A DNA stretch of 64,000 bases from assembly GCA_004352715.1 (NCBI GenBank), contig SCFE01000004.1:2195021-2259020 (forward strand), in the 5' to 3' direction. Of this stretch, positions 10,891-24,010 are shown one piece after another. Under the pieces are notes generated by a model. The model was given only the letters and a program-made list of their open reading frames with translations, had not been told where the DNA came from and did no database searches. The stretch comes from Hofstenia miamia. Its lineage: Eukaryota; Xenacoelomorpha; Acoela. A program made the position numbers and the translations under genes. How positions within the stretch are numbered: the stretch's first letter is position 1; the number at the start of each line of letters is the position of its first letter.

Positions 10891-13205
10891 GTTAATCATC
10901 GGTTATCTTTATTTAGATTGATTCAAGCAATGCAGATCCCAATCGTTATCACTTATTTGTGAAGGTTATATATTTCTTATTTAAAGTTTTATTTCTTGCG
11001 TTTTAGGCAGGAAAGGATGGAATGTCTCTTGGATCATGTATACACTGTCACTCCATGTTCATGTACATGTGCGCTAAATCAATGGACTTCTCTTATACTA
11101 TTGTTGATGTGAGAAAAAATCAACAGCAACTCAAAGAATTTTCACCTGGTGGCAGATTGCCATTGCTCGTTAAATTTGAAGAAGGGGTAAATTTATGATA
11201 TTTTTGGTTTGCAACCAGATTTATGCTATTTTTTACTCGAAAACTTTAAAAGTTAATTATGAACTCAGAATCGGTGCGCATTTTTTATATACGTGCTATG
11301 CTTCTCCAATTTAATCGAAGTGCATAGTGGTAAAATTGTTGAAGTTCAGGATTTTTTATTGTAGGAAATCTTTACGCATCATCATTTTGCATTTAATTAA
11401 GGAAATGATTCCTTCATATATTTTTGGACCCTGTTATGTATACTAAGTATGTACATAAACATTTCACCAAATATTGTAAACCATAATTTATTACAAATAT
11501 TTTATTATTAGAATTATTGCTCCTTTATATTTTGATCTGTTCGACAAGCAATAAGAACGTGTTTCTCCTGGTTTCGGGAGGGCACTAAGCATTTCAGTGT
11601 AACGGGAACTACCATGAGATGGGGACCACCAATTTCTAAATCTAACTCATAAATTTAGCTTATTTTCACTAAAATGCAGTTATGCAATGCGATAGTGAGA
11701 CCAGACATTTTCATGAGTCTAGGAGCAAATCCAATGGCAGTAAAACCAAAATATCACGGTTGCAAAATAGTTGCATAAGATATCTGAATTTACGTTATTC
11801 TAAATAATTAATGTTAATTGTATTATGTTAATTGCACGAAAATTTATTAACTTTGTAATTTCAGTGTTCCATTTAATGGAAACAATTTCTCCAAACCGTT
11901 AATTTTTAGTTCGTCACATTCTGGTTAAGGAAATCGTCTCAATTCTAAAACTATGCTAATTAAATGTCACGTTAAATAGCAAATGTTTTTTTGCTTTAAA
12001 TATATTGAACCACTTATTTAAAATTATGTTGAATGTTATTCATTTCGCCTTATTTCCCTAGCATCGGTTTGTCGTATTTAACGCAATGGTTTCTTCCATT
12101 TCGATTAAATGAGAACTCAGTATTTTAAGGTGTGAATGCGGTTGTTTATTATTGTGGCATGTGTTTATCATATAATTGTCTGTGCGCCCGCTTAACGATC
12201 CGATTTATAAATGGAAAACAGTTGAAATTAATTTGCGTTGTACTGATTTTAGCTCACACCCATTAATCCGTTTATTTATTTAATTTAATAATCCAATGTA
12301 TACCTTTGTGTCTAGTGCTTAGTTTTAACTAAAATGTTCTAAATTGTTTCAAATTTTGGTTAAATGGCGGTCACTCTAATTAAAGTTTCATTATTTCAAT
12401 ATTTGGGATACTTTTATTGCTGTGTTTTAGTCGCAGCATAATTTTTAAAAAATGACTTTAATCGAAGCAAAGCTGATTTAGTGATTCCATTGCACATAAT
12501 TTGAAAAGTTGGTTTTTAAGAGTAATTTTTACAAATGGCGGTGGATATCATTATAAATGTTTTGAAAAGCATAAACATAACAACGGTTTTTTCACATATG
12601 TTTCTTTAGATATTTCAAGATATTCAAGAAAATTATTATTAAAAATCGGTGTGCAATACTTTCAACCCCCCAGAAAAAAGCACACTGAATTCCAGAGAAA
12701 TAATAATTATAGAAATGACAGGATTGTTTGATACTGGTACATAATAAATTAGCAATAAAAAACTTGATTATAGTTCAAAGACTTGCGGCTATTTGTAGGC
12801 CATTATACATAAATGAACGGATTGATGCAAAAAATATGTATTGCAATTTGAATACATTCCATAAAATTGATTTAATTTACTTTAAGCCTATAAACACTTG
12901 TGTATATACTAAGTCTAACAATGATGTGGATATATAGCATCTGTTTTATTTCATCTCACTGATCTTTTATTTTCATCGTCGATTCATTAATAAACCAACA
13001 TTCAATTATATGCACGCGATCGCTTATTTTTTAGTCAACTAATTTGCATTCTGCATGCGTTTCCTATAAATATTCTGATTTAATTCACTCAATGTGTTGA
13101 AAATGATTTCGGATTTTAAATAATTGAAGAGATTTCGCGGTTCTTTAAAAGCATTTAAAATTTACTGATAAATATGCTTTAATCGCATCTCCCTATATAT
13201 ATATG

Positions 13206-13240
<35 letters not shown>

Positions 13241-16200
13241 GCATAATTGCAGTAATTAAATCAATTCACCATTGTGGACTTATTAATTTACAATATTTAA
13301 TTTCCTTAATTGGACGATTTGGTATTTTTGTTTTAGACATTTCCGTTAATTAATGCAGTATTTTTGATAATTGTAGTTTAAAAGGTTAATGTGCAGAACC
13401 TGTCTGTTATTTACTCATATTAGCAATAGTGTGTTGTTGTTTAATTTCTTTACCAGTTTTGTTCGTATAAATATGATTGATTATTTTATAATCGATTGTA
13501 AACTCGTATTACTTTTATTTTTTGTTTTGCTTTATTTAAATTATGATATTCTAAACAGTCTCGTAGTAGTTGAAGGGTACCTAGGAGTGGTAAAGCATTC
13601 CTAGCATACGCCTTCAACGTAGGGTTAGGTATATGGATAGGGTTTTTGCTGCTTGCTTTTCATTCGTTACCGAAAATTGTTATTAATGCTATCACCTAAA
13701 TTGCACGAATTGAGCAATGTACCGAGCTTAGGTTTTTTACTAAGCACGTAGGTTTTTACACACTGCACCCAAAAATACTAGGGCTCCTCTCTTTCTCTTA
13801 AATAGGGCTCTAGTCTAATACGACTCTCACAAGGTTTTCTGTTTTGGGTCGGCCGAGTATGGCCTCTCTTCCCTTTCTTGATCTCCTGTCGCCTTTACTT
13901 TTACTAGGAATGGGTATGTGATAGGAACAGTTAATTATAATCCGTAGCCTCTGCAAATCTACGCACACCACAAACCCCTCAGACGATAGCGAATTAGAAT
14001 CGCTTCTGATTTCATGCTGATGCCACAATATATCATCCTTAAGACGTTTGTAATGAATAAACAATTTCAGGCTGAATCGTGTTTTATCTACAGATTCGTC
14101 TGAGTCTGTAAACAATTACCACCTTTTGTAGGTACGTTGTACTCTTCCCTGCAATCAGCATATGGCATCCACATGTTTGCTGTAAAGTTTTAAGTTTAAT
14201 TAATATTAGAGTGAGAAAAGTTAATTGAATTAATTAGTAAGGAGATTGAGTTGAGATGAATTGTTTTCATTTGTCATACAGAGTTATTTATTTAAATAGA
14301 ATTGTATGGTATGCATTAGATTAATTAGAAAGGCAAAAGATTATGAGTCAACCTGAATTGTTTTCAGTTGATTTTATTCTTAACTGGAATAGACAGCATG
14401 GTTAAAGTTAGTTAAAACCCAACCTTTTCTAAGACCAATGTTCATATTTAATTGAATGTTTTTCAGATTAATTTTCGGTTTTAATTTAGAAAATTTGGGC
14501 TTTCCAGTTCAGTTCATTTATAAATAGAGAATATTAGTTCTATTACTATTTAATTTGAAATTGGGTTCTGGCAAATTGGACTGACTAATCGAAAGCAAGT
14601 TCATGAAAGCATTTTTCGCCATCCTGAATTGTTTCTGTTGCCGCTCAGTGTATTTTAGTTTAAACTACAATGCGCAATACGATTAGTTGACAAACTAAAA
14701 CAATGGCGTGATTAGGGTTGTCGTTAATTAGTTAGCGGAGCGATTACAGTACACATTAGTGCTATTAACCCAGAATTAATGTTAATGCAGCGCGATCGCA
14801 CCCATGACCATTGCTGTATATTTTTAGGTGATATGATAGACATTTTGATTGATTAAATTTAACGAATTTCTTCAACAGAATTTTTTTACTGATCGGACTT
14901 GACGTTGGGATGGTGCTAACTTAAAGAAACGATGACACTTAAAGCCCAATTGTCATTGCCTGATGCCAGTTAATTGCTGCTTTTAGCGTACCTCGGCTTG
15001 GTTATATTTAATACCCCAGCCTTTGATATAAAAACATATTTCTTTGTGGAGCTATAATAAGGACTATTGTATATTTTATACTATAAAAATATTCTAAGAA
15101 ATGAATGACCTAAAACGTGGCTGCGCTTATTCTGTACTAATTTGAGCTTTGTGAGCTATTCCCGTTTTACTGAACCAGAACTAAAAAATGTAATCATAAT
15201 GGTGAGGGAATGGTTTCACGTGTGAAATGACTTTTAACCAGAAACCTTTACTAAATGTCTTAATGCCTGTGATATTGAATAATACTATCGCCAATGAGGA
15301 ATTCTGTTAGGCTAACTTCATTTGACCGGTGATGAGTAGGAACAAATCTGTCCTTGACATATCTGATTCCACATCTTGTAATTTAAGAATCCATATAGAT
15401 TTTTCTTGTCTTCTGGGAATAATTTTACCCAATGAAAATTTGGTAAATCGGTTATCTGTACACATATCACAAGTAAAGAAATGTCTATTTAAATTAGAAT
15501 TCAGCAGTGTTAAATCAGAGCTAGTAAATATGCATTTTTAGTTTAGATTGTTATATATTATCCTTGTTCTTATACAATATTAACCAAACTTTTAGTTTGT
15601 GAATATGCGCATGAACAAAATGTGTTTCTAATATAAAGATCCTGAGTTTAGGAAGTGAAAACAGCATTGACAGGAGTTCCTGAATTAGAAGATTTTCTCT
15701 CCCTATCAACAGCTCCTGGGAATGAAATTCGCGGTGAAAAATCTGCTGAGCGAATCGTTGAAGATATCTTGACCAAATTCTCTGCGTATATTCGCAACAA
15801 AGATACGTCTCACAATGATAAAATGCGTTAGTTTTCAGCTGATGTCAGCTAATTTACATAAATAGTTTTGCACACCTACAACTAATCATGTTGCAAGAAT
15901 CACAATGTTTTATCATTGTTATTGTCACATTCCACTGTTATATGTGGGTTTAGTATGCAAAAGTTAATTATTGTACATTTCCTTGACTTTTATAAAAAAT
16001 TGCTTTGAAGTTGAAACATATTTATATATTTTTTCATATTTATACAACATTAATTGTAAATCCAACTACAAATTCTGTGCTATTTAATAACTGTTTGAAA
16101 GAATTCATTATTTTAAATTTAATTTTTGCCGAAATTTTTTTCTGATTATAAATATATTAATTGTAAGTCGTGATAGTTCAAATTACTAACAATAATAATC

Positions 16201-19200
16201 GTTTCATTATTTAGTTAATTTTACCATAAACTACGTAAATGACAAAATTATAAAACATATTGAAACAATTTCCTTTCCAAAACAACAAAGAATCTTAGTC
16301 TCAGCCCTCCTCCAGTTTAATTCCAATGCCATGCTCTACCATGCATGGACAATCATCTAATTTGAATATCTGATCGGGAATTGTGTATTTGATCATTACG
16401 CTGAATCTATTTACACGACATTTCGCAATTAACGATGCAAACGACAATAGTGTTCCAATTAGTTATTTAGCATTTTATGTCGCTATTCGCTATTTACATT
16501 TTACTTAACCGCGCGTATCTGCATTTTATCTTTCAACTATAATATCGAGTGTTTAATTTCATATCACATATTAATTTTAACTGCACGTAAATTTGAATTC
16601 TTGCTGTTAAAACTGTAAATTTATAAATTATTTAGATGTCATATCCATCTATTTTAAAGTGTTATTTTGCAGTAATAAATTTTATGCGCACGGTCGGTGC
16701 AATACCTTCTAGAATAATGTTTCAATGCAAAATGTATTAATGCTTGGTGAATGACCGACAATTTGTTTAGTTAGCAGTCTACTTACAAAACTTCAACACG
16801 TCGATGACTTTATTTCACAGACCGGGCTCAAGTTTCTCAGTAGTGACACCCAGTTGACTCTTGCCGACTGTTCTCTCCTCCCTCGACTGTTTCACATCGT
16901 CACAGCATGCAAAAAACTCAAATCGTATGACATCATCTCCAAAAATACACATTTTAAAAGTAAGTTGAAATTTGAAATTGAAGTGTATCGGTATTAGTTC
17001 TGCTTTATGAATATGAGGCGGGAGAAGCTCAACTATTATCTTCTAATAAAATATAGACATTGCCTGTTTTCCTGTTCAATGGAAAAATGATTTTTAGAAA
17101 TCTATTCATCCATTATCGGTATTTTTATTTTCTTAACACTACAACAACATAATTGTACAAAAATCAAATTTCCATTAATATTTTCTTAAATGAAATCCAG
17201 TATTAATTGTTTTAGACTGTGAGTCTGAAAGTCTCATACTGAGAAGTAGTTTGTCTCACGTTGAGATTTTAATCCATTTATTTGTAGAAGAGTGTCAAAA
17301 TCTCTATAAGGGATTATTATAATTTTCGCATGCCACAATCCTAAAAGCACGCAATATAGTGAAATTCATAATATAACTGTTGCAGATTGAATTATAATCA
17401 TTTTTCATGTTGCTATGTATTTCCCTGGACTAAAAGTTTGTTCAGATGACATAGATATCGGATAAGATTTAATTAGATTAGAATTGAATTCCATAATGGG
17501 TTCAGAGAATACTTAGTTACAAATTCATGAATTCGCAAGTAGACAAGAAGGCTATGGACATTGCAGTTAAACTACCAGTACTTAAATGCATAAGAGTAGT
17601 TTAATCTCGCTTACTGATAAGTGTCGACTGTTGTATTGAATGCTTGCCGTTAATTGATCATATCTTGATTCTGCATGTAATATCTTTACACTTTCTTCCA
17701 ACTGCAACATATGATTGTTTTTAGTCGGAACATAAGATTCGAAGAATGTGACTTATGAATTGAGACCTTTCAAATTCTTTTTTTGGTGATTCATAGCACA
17801 AACAACGATAGATATGTGCTTCCATATGCCTGGTTTTCAGCCATCATGCTTTCGAGTTTAAAATCAGCCGCATTAGTAAATGCAAAATTCAAGTGTAGAA
17901 TGTTCATAATACATTGGTTTCCTTTGCTCCAGGAACGATTGTAATAATACTTCTTAACCCCGTATTTTGAAGCTCTACATTTAACTAATCACCATGATCC
18001 TGATATTCCTCATCAATGAAAATATTCGGACATACCTTAAGGAAGCCGCCAGTCCGATCACAATAGCATAAGTCGCAAGCTTATTCAATAATTTCTTTGA
18101 GATCATTGCAATATACATTGGTGTCGTTGAAGGCAACATCATTGACATTGAAAACGCAATCCAAGAAGGTGATCGCATCCTGTCAAGGAAACATGTGCTT
18201 TATTTTCAACATATTTTCTGCTCAAATCAGATTGTATAAATGGCGAGAGTTGAGTGAATCATCTGTGTTTGAGGACCTGATTTCTGCAGATGTGAAGGCT
18301 ATTCAGCCATATTTGATATCACCGATCTAGACTTGCCTTAAATATGGTCATCTGCTGCATAAGGGAACATTTTCTTTGCCGAGGCTTTTGATTTTCTCAC
18401 GAATGATGTCACCAGTAAGCATATCTTTAGTTCATTCCTTTTTTGTCATTACAAAGACCGGCCAATCTTATGCCGATGGAGTAATTTTGCAATTATTACT
18501 AATGTCCCTGTCAATAGTAGATCTACACAAACTACATAATCTTATAGCACTGAATTTCTGTATTTGAAACGATCTGACAAAGACCAAAATGGTCCACCTA
18601 GTTTCTTTTTTGTGAAAATATTTATAAAGTAGTAGTTACAAATTCAATGTGGTTATTTCTTCTAATTAACAACATAAGTGCTTTCATTTGAAGTGATTTA
18701 TGAATTTTATTTACACATTCAACTTTTTAGTTCACATTTCATCAAATTCATTTTCGGATTTGGAATAATCGTTTCCTAAATTGGTTCTTTACAGAATGCG
18801 CTTGATCATCAACGATGCGGAATTTCGAACATGTTGGCTGATTATTATCATGATTTTAATTAATGTCTGAATTTTCTTCTTCAGAATATAATGGGATTCT
18901 AACAAATCAGGATTTTCGCTCATTGTAGCATAACATTAATTTGTCGAAATTTTCTTTTGATGAAGGACGGATATGATTTTTTCTGCTGTCATCTTACTAT
19001 TGATCTTCTGAGCAAAATGCTTTAATTCAGCTTTTTTTTTAATTTGTGTCCCAGTGCATTCTCATTGAGTTTCCATTGAAACTTAAAAATAGTCAGCAAA
19101 TTGTTGTGTTCACCAAATTTGAAATGGCAGTCTGTTTTTTCTTTATATTCGATTGGATGTTTTTGAATAGTTTTCAATCCATTGAACTTGATCACCTTCT

Positions 19201-21854
19201 AAACACCCATGAACAGTATAAATTGGGCAAGTTTTATGATAATTTATTTCAATCACATCCTCTAGCTTATTTTTAACTGTCTCAAATTCAGATGTTTTTT
19301 TGTTTAACAGCTTTTCATTCTCATTTAAAATTTCATATGCATCGCTGAGCAAATTTTTTAATTGTAAAAATACACGGAGCCTTATCAAGTAAATTTGGTT
19401 TACTTATGCGTCTTTCTTTTTTAGTTTTTTAGTTGATATGACTTCTACTTGTTTCCAGGTAGCTTTCCATGTATCATGATCAAAAATTAATATTTTTTAG
19501 TATTTGGAATGAGAAAGAAAGCTTTTAAAACATCAAAAAGTAATGAGAACGTTACAGCGGAATAATAACGAAATATTTGAATTGTATTTACAGTCAAAGA
19601 AATGTTTGTTGCATTTTTCAAATATTCTCATTCAACTAAAATAGTTTCCAAAATATTAATTTTAAAAACACTGGGGTATCTTTTGCTAGCTTCAATTGCT
19701 TCACTTAAACTGAAGATATTAATTTTATGGATTACAAATTTACTATGAATACTTTTCAGTTTTGTTCACTGGAAATTATCAACTCGTTTTACATCACTCT
19801 TTTTCTTTATATGGTAAGGTTTGTTCACCAAGCGTCCTAAACTCATTGAACATTACCACACTTTTCTATGTGTTTGAATTTGATAAATGATAAAAGATTT
19901 TTAATTTATTAATGAGATGACGATTGATACGTTACAAAATGGTATATTTTTAATGTTCTTGTACAATATGCATATTTGTTCAATTGGCTGCTTCTGTTTT
20001 TATATGCGATTTTTCTTATTCTAAATGTGAGTATTATTAATTGAAATATAACAAACTATCTATGAATATCTTGAGTCGTTATTACCAGATAGCTTGTTTG
20101 TAGCTAATTTGCGCTTACTCGATAAGGTTTCCCTCGCACAAGGCGAAGTCATATGGAAAAACTTAGTGTATTCCGATCTTAATGAGACATTTTAGTTGCA
20201 TACCGTTAGTTCGTGATCCAATACACAATTTGAAAATTCCTTAACCATTCTAAAACAAGAGAACAAATTAAAATTTTTCATTGACTTAATATAATTTACA
20301 TTAATACAGAGAATATAATGCAGTATAACTACGCAATTATCAATGTAAACTAAGTATTTAATGTATAGAAAATGTTCTTATAATAGTATATAATCAATGA
20401 CATTATTATTGAAAATGTGTAATGAACGGCGTTATAATTGTGCAAAATTTGGATAGTTTCGAAGCCTCCAGCTCTTCTCCCATGCATTTAAGCTACTATA
20501 AGATTGTTCAATATTTTAAGACGGTTTCTGAAGGAGCTAGCAACGTTTCAGTTAGTTCTGAAAATTGTTTACTGAGTAAGACCCTATTGGCACTGATTAC
20601 CACCCTATTTATGTAGCTTATTTTGGTAAGGCTTACATAGTAATTTACACCAATCTTTATTTTAATGATACTAGTAGTAATTTAACTAATTGCTTCCTTG
20701 AGCTTTTAGTTAGGTAGTAATCTATTGCCCACTTGCCATTTAGCCATCCAAAATGCTTTACATAGCATCTCTCCCTTGAAAACATGTCAATAAATATAAT
20801 TCAATAAGATGATCTGCTCGACAGTATTTAATTCGTAATTGTGCTTGACTTAAATGTGATAATTTTTTGCTAAAATGTTGCATTAGAATCAAGGTGGTAT
20901 GCTTAAAATAATGTGTTTTAAACAATGATTCTCAAAACCGTTTAAAACAGGTTTTTATTAGTTATTTTAATTGTACACTTTGCAACGCATATAACCTACA
21001 CTTCTCTTTTTCAGATAAGGATGGCTAGAAAAAAGGATGTAATAGATTGTTCACTTTGTGTCCTGTAGAGAGTGACATGGAGTACAAAGCATGAGATTGA
21101 CTGATAAAGATACACCAATATTATCCACCACTCCATTAAAAAAAGTCTAAGATGTTAACTAATACAAATTAATGGCTACGTTTCCCCATCAAAAAATGAT
21201 GCAAGATATCATGAGTATTACGAATCAAAATCGACGTTTCGATTGGGGTCATGCTCTGCTAGTAAGTTTTCGAGTCGGGTTTGAGTAGAGTGAATAATCT
21301 GATCGGGTTGGATTCGGATCCATGTTAAGGCTTTATTGTCACTCCTCTAATGCCGAGTATGTGAATTATAGTTGTATTCGCGTACATTTTGTCTCATTAT
21401 GTGCACCCAATTTAGTTGAGCATAATTTAAACACCGTATCAATAGCAGCAACTTGAAATTTATATATTTTTTCCGTTCTATATTTACTTTATCCATTTTT
21501 TTAATTTAAGTTTATAAGGCTACAGTTAGACTATGTGATTGGTCACGTGTGATTTATCACATTTTGTTGGAATCGCCCGTCCGGCCACCCGAGATAATTA
21601 GCGATGTGACGTGATTTTGTAACTGCTTCTGCTATAAATCACAAAGTCTAATCGTAACCTAAAGTAGAAATATTTTAAATTTGTTCGCTATCGCTAGCAA
21701 CGTAATAGTTATAAAATAATTAACACCTTTACGCGTTTATTATGTCTTGATTTTAGATTTGTGGCGTTACTATTGCGATGGACTGAGTACAGAAGAATTC
21801 AAAATGACATCATATCCCGAAAATGAAATCGTTTTCTATTGGTCGAATCTTTAA
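10855..21854 (+). CDS. chloride intracellular channel (CLIC/EXC-4) family protein, spliced gene span
   Basis: Five exons give about 207 residues in order: 10855-10890, 11007-11186, 15652-15826, 16821-16959 and 21757-21854. Animal CLIC proteins are about 240 residues with a glutathione-S-transferase fold: a thioredoxin-like N-domain and an all-helical C-domain. They can exist as soluble oxidoreductase-like proteins or associate with membranes. The joined exons show the thioredoxin-like cysteine motif (GSCIHCHSMF), the KFSAYIRN helix, the LTLADCSLLPRL signature and a C-terminal WRYY...STEEF segment, all in family order. Exon 15652-15826 ends in phase 1 but 16821-16959 starts in phase 0, so an exon of length 3n+2 is missing between them. 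That fits the roughly 30-residue deficit. The large last intron (16960-21756) carries repeats. The family call is firm; membership within the CLIC group is not resolved. Confidence 0.85.
11007..11186 (+). CDS. CLIC exon 2, thioredoxin-like domain with CxxC motif
   Basis: Acceptor TTGCGTTTTAG precedes 180 nt (60 codons, phase 0) ending at GAAGGG|GTAAAT. It reads AGKDGMSLGSCIHCHSMFMY, then MCAKSMDFSYTIVDV and FSPGGRLPLLVKFEEG. The GSC-x-x-C-H-S site occupies the place of the redox/glutathione-binding cysteine of CLICs. PGG-x-L-P aligns with the cis-proline region of the thioredoxin fold. Here the motif is C-I-H-C, with two cysteines and no proline between them. Confidence 0.9.
11187..15651. other. 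intron of the CLIC gene
   Basis: It is AT-rich, with a TA microsatellite at about 13195-13238. A GC-richer patch at about 13810-14115 carries a 101-codon minus-strand open frame with no recognisable domain; it is probably an old repeat, not a gene. No CLIC exon was seen. Confidence 0.6.
15652..15826 (+). CDS. CLIC exon 3, domain linker and first C-domain helices
   Basis: Acceptor GAGTTTAG precedes 175 nt ending at ATGC|GTTAGT. It reads EVKTALTGVPELEDFLSLST, then APGNEIRGEKSAERI and DILTKFSAYIRNKDTSHNDK. The spacing of x-V-K-T...E-x-F-L and A/TKFSAYI-R/K-N is diagnostic for CLICs. It starts in phase 0, agreeing with exon 2, and ends in phase 1. The linker is shorter than in vertebrate CLICs, which carry a longer CPP...ESN segment. 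Confidence 0.9.
15827..16820. other. intron region expected to hold the missing CLIC exon
   Basis: A phase-1 to phase-0 exon encoding the helix after KFSAYI (family pattern L-x-x-G-L-L-x-x-L-x-x-L-x-x-Y-L) is expected here. No convincing acceptor, coding segment and donor combination was found. Confidence 0.5.
16821..16959 (+). CDS. CLIC exon with LTLADC signature
   Basis: Acceptor TTATTTCACAG precedes 139 nt ending at TTAAAA|GTAAGT. It reads TGLKFLSSDTQLTLADCSLL, then PRLFHIVTACKKLKSYDI. L-T-L-A-D-C-x-L-L-P-x-L is the most conserved C-domain motif in the family. The start is phase 0 and the end phase 1. The upstream exon ends in phase 1, so at least one exon is missing between them. Confidence 0.9.
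16960..21516. other. large intron of the CLIC gene with decayed unidentified coding-like fragments
   Basis: Minus-strand 19143-19388 encodes an 81-residue coiled-coil-like frame containing NENEKLLNKKTSEFETVKNK and CPIYTVHGCLEGDQVQWIEN. After a frameshift it is followed by PIEYKEKTDCHFKFGEHNNL. Around 18000-18330, short open fragments in both strands also look like decayed coding DNA. No family was recognised; an old DNA transposon is possible. Confidence 0.35.
21517..21660. mobile_element. short MITE with ~24-bp inverted ends
   Basis: The left end AGGCTACAGTTAGACTATGT and the reverse complement of the right end AGGTTACGATTAGACTTTGT match at about 20 of 24 positions. The 144-bp body is GC-richer than its surroundings and has no coding capacity. 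It ends about 97 bp before the last CLIC exon. No target duplication could be fixed. Confidence 0.65.
21757..21854 (+). CDS. CLIC terminal exon
   Basis: Acceptor TGATTTTAG precedes 98 nt whose phase (two bases completing a codon) matches the exon ending at 16959. It reads LWRYYCDGLSTEEFKMTSYP, then ENEIVFYWSNL and TAA at 21852-21854. This parallels the C-terminal W-R-Y-L-x-x-A-Y-x-x-x-E-F...CP-x-x-x-E-I segment of CLICs. Two features differ from the common form: the late C-P is S-Y-P, and the final lysine-containing tail is short. Confidence 0.8.
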
Positions 21855-23322
21855 TGGCTATTGCATTATCACATTTTATTCCGTTCCCGTTCCACGTTTT
21901 ATTGGTGTTGTTGGAATTTATCAATTTTAATAAATATTCGCTGTCAAATCATGTCATGATTATAATTTTATTGTTTGTATTTTAAAAAATTTGAAATATA
22001 GTTTTATTCAGTGTTTGCATTGCAACTCAACAAATTTTCTAAGAGTTGCTTTTGCGCAGGGTAGGCAAACAGCAAGTAGCCCAGCAAAATTTAGGCGGGT
22101 TTGAAAATCACTTACAATTCTTTGTCAAATATGATTTTATGTAGTTTTGTAGTATTTGTTTTATTTTTCTTGACCATGGTTCAAAATGTTCTGAATTTAT
22201 CATTTAAAATTAATAAAATGAAAATACTTGCCATACCTTGCAAATTGCAACATTATTTTCTAGTTCGCTAATAACTATCTGAGAATGTTATTATCATTTA
22301 AAATAGCATTGTGTGGTGGTCTTCGAGGTTGAATATTAAACAAAGGTTACTTTGAACATCTTTTTGAAGTTTTTAATGCAATTTTGTTAGTGATTAAATT
22401 CTTGGTATATGATGTATATGCAGTTTGGGAAAATTTAATTTTTTATTAAGACTAATAGAATGATGGTGCTATATTCCCTGTCAATGTGAGGTATTGACAT
22501 TGCTTCTGTGCATTTTTAATTCAATAGCTGACCATACTATATATTGATCCATGTCTTTAGGCCAAGGGCTTCTAAATATTTAGAAGCCTTTGCTTTAGGC
22601 CTTTAATCTAATAGTAAAGAGCTAAGAAGAAATTCAAGATTCATTTCTCCAATGTTAATATACCAATATCGTTCAAATTGCAAATACTAACTTGTACTTG
22701 CACGTGCTCATTAATTTCTGCTTGTAATTTTATATTTTTATAGTTTGGTTTTCAGTTTTATCCATCGACTTGTTTTTAGGATTCTAAATTTGATATAGAA
22801 ACAACATGTTATAAATTGAAGGGGAAATATCTAAATCTGGTAATTCACGATGTTAGGTGGATGTCTGAAAACAAAAATATATCTGTGATTTAAAAATATT
22901 TGTAAATTTTGTTTAAATGAATTGGAAGTCAAAATGTATTTTTATCATTTTCAATTTTTCTATTATTTTTTCCGTTATTTACATGAAAATGAAGACCAAG
23001 TTAAAGACTTTGGCGCACTGACTGAAACTAATTTCTAAAGACAGATTGTCTAATTAGGGTCATTTCATGTCAAGGTAGGTACACTTCAGAGAGAAAACTG
23101 TAGGAAATAGTCCGTTATTTCCAAATGTGCAATATTTTCACGTAAACCAAATAGTCATACAAAGTTTAATATTTGACCTATCTCAAAATGTATTCTGATA
23201 ATTAGTTGTCATGTACGTTATAGCGATAAATTTGGTAAATCTAAGTTTTAATTCAACTAAAAAATTTAGTGAATAATTATCATCAATATCTATAAACCAT
23301 TGTTTGCTTACTAGGCCATATA
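21855..23322. other. AT-rich stretch downstream of the CLIC gene
   Basis: This presumably holds the CLIC 3' UTR; AATAAATATT near 21929-21938 could serve as a polyadenylation signal. A perfect 22-nt palindrome lies near 22565-22586. Nothing else was recognised. Confidence 0.4.
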
Positions 23323-24010
23323 CAACTATCCCTCGAGATATGCGGCAAAAATATTAGCGATAATCCTTCAAGTTCTGCGTGGAGAACTTCGAGTTATGCG
23401 TTTTTTAAATTAATTAAAAAATTTTTTCAAAATGCAAAATTTGAGTCTGAGCGGGTCTAATTAGCGTCGCAAGCCAAAGGCTTGAGAGAAAGCCAAATAA
23501 ATGCAGGAGAGACGGCAGGTTGCTCTTATTGCAATATAAATAAAGCATCAATAGTTATAATAACAAAAACTGAATTTAAGAAAACAGTTTGAATACTTCA
23601 AATGAGTTGTAATCTATTTACCCACCTAATCAACATAATTTTAAATCTAATAGTATACATGTAGATGTACATAGAGAGACACTGCGAGTCCGTATTAGCT
23701 CTGTGATAGTGGCAAATGTCGATCTCGGGTTTAGTTACTTCTTAGCAACTTTCAAATTTTCTCCAAATTAACTCTTAATAAATTGTTTTTTGAAAATGAA
23801 TAAGTTTTAAATATGTTTCTATATAATTACCTTTATAGTAATAGTCCATATCAAGTTTAAAGTAGTGTAATAATATATTTTTTATCAATATGATAGAATT
23901 CTTGGCATAATTGATTTTTCTCCCATTGTTTATTATATTAAAGTTATGAAATTTCTAGATCTGCTGTGGTATTGAATGATTAGTTAGCTGCATATCACGA
24001 GGGATAGCTC
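23323..24010. mobile_element. pogo-like MITE
   Basis: The ends are inverted: CAACTATCCCTCGAGATATG at the left, and GAGCTATCCCTCGTGATATG as the reverse complement of the right. Both are flanked by TA (23321-23322 and 24011-24012). A TA target and a TCCCTCG-containing terminal repeat are typical of pogo-group DNA transposons. The 688-bp interior has no transposase, so it would depend on an active relative. Confidence 0.7.

Noticed and set aside
13810-14115. 101-codon minus-strand open frame in a GC-richer patch
   Set aside because: No recognisable domain or splice support; it lies in the CLIC intron and is probably an old repeat.
16290-16380. Candidate missing CLIC exon (LSALLQFNSNAMLYHAW frame)
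   Set aside because: It lacks a usable donor in frame and does not resemble the expected helix.
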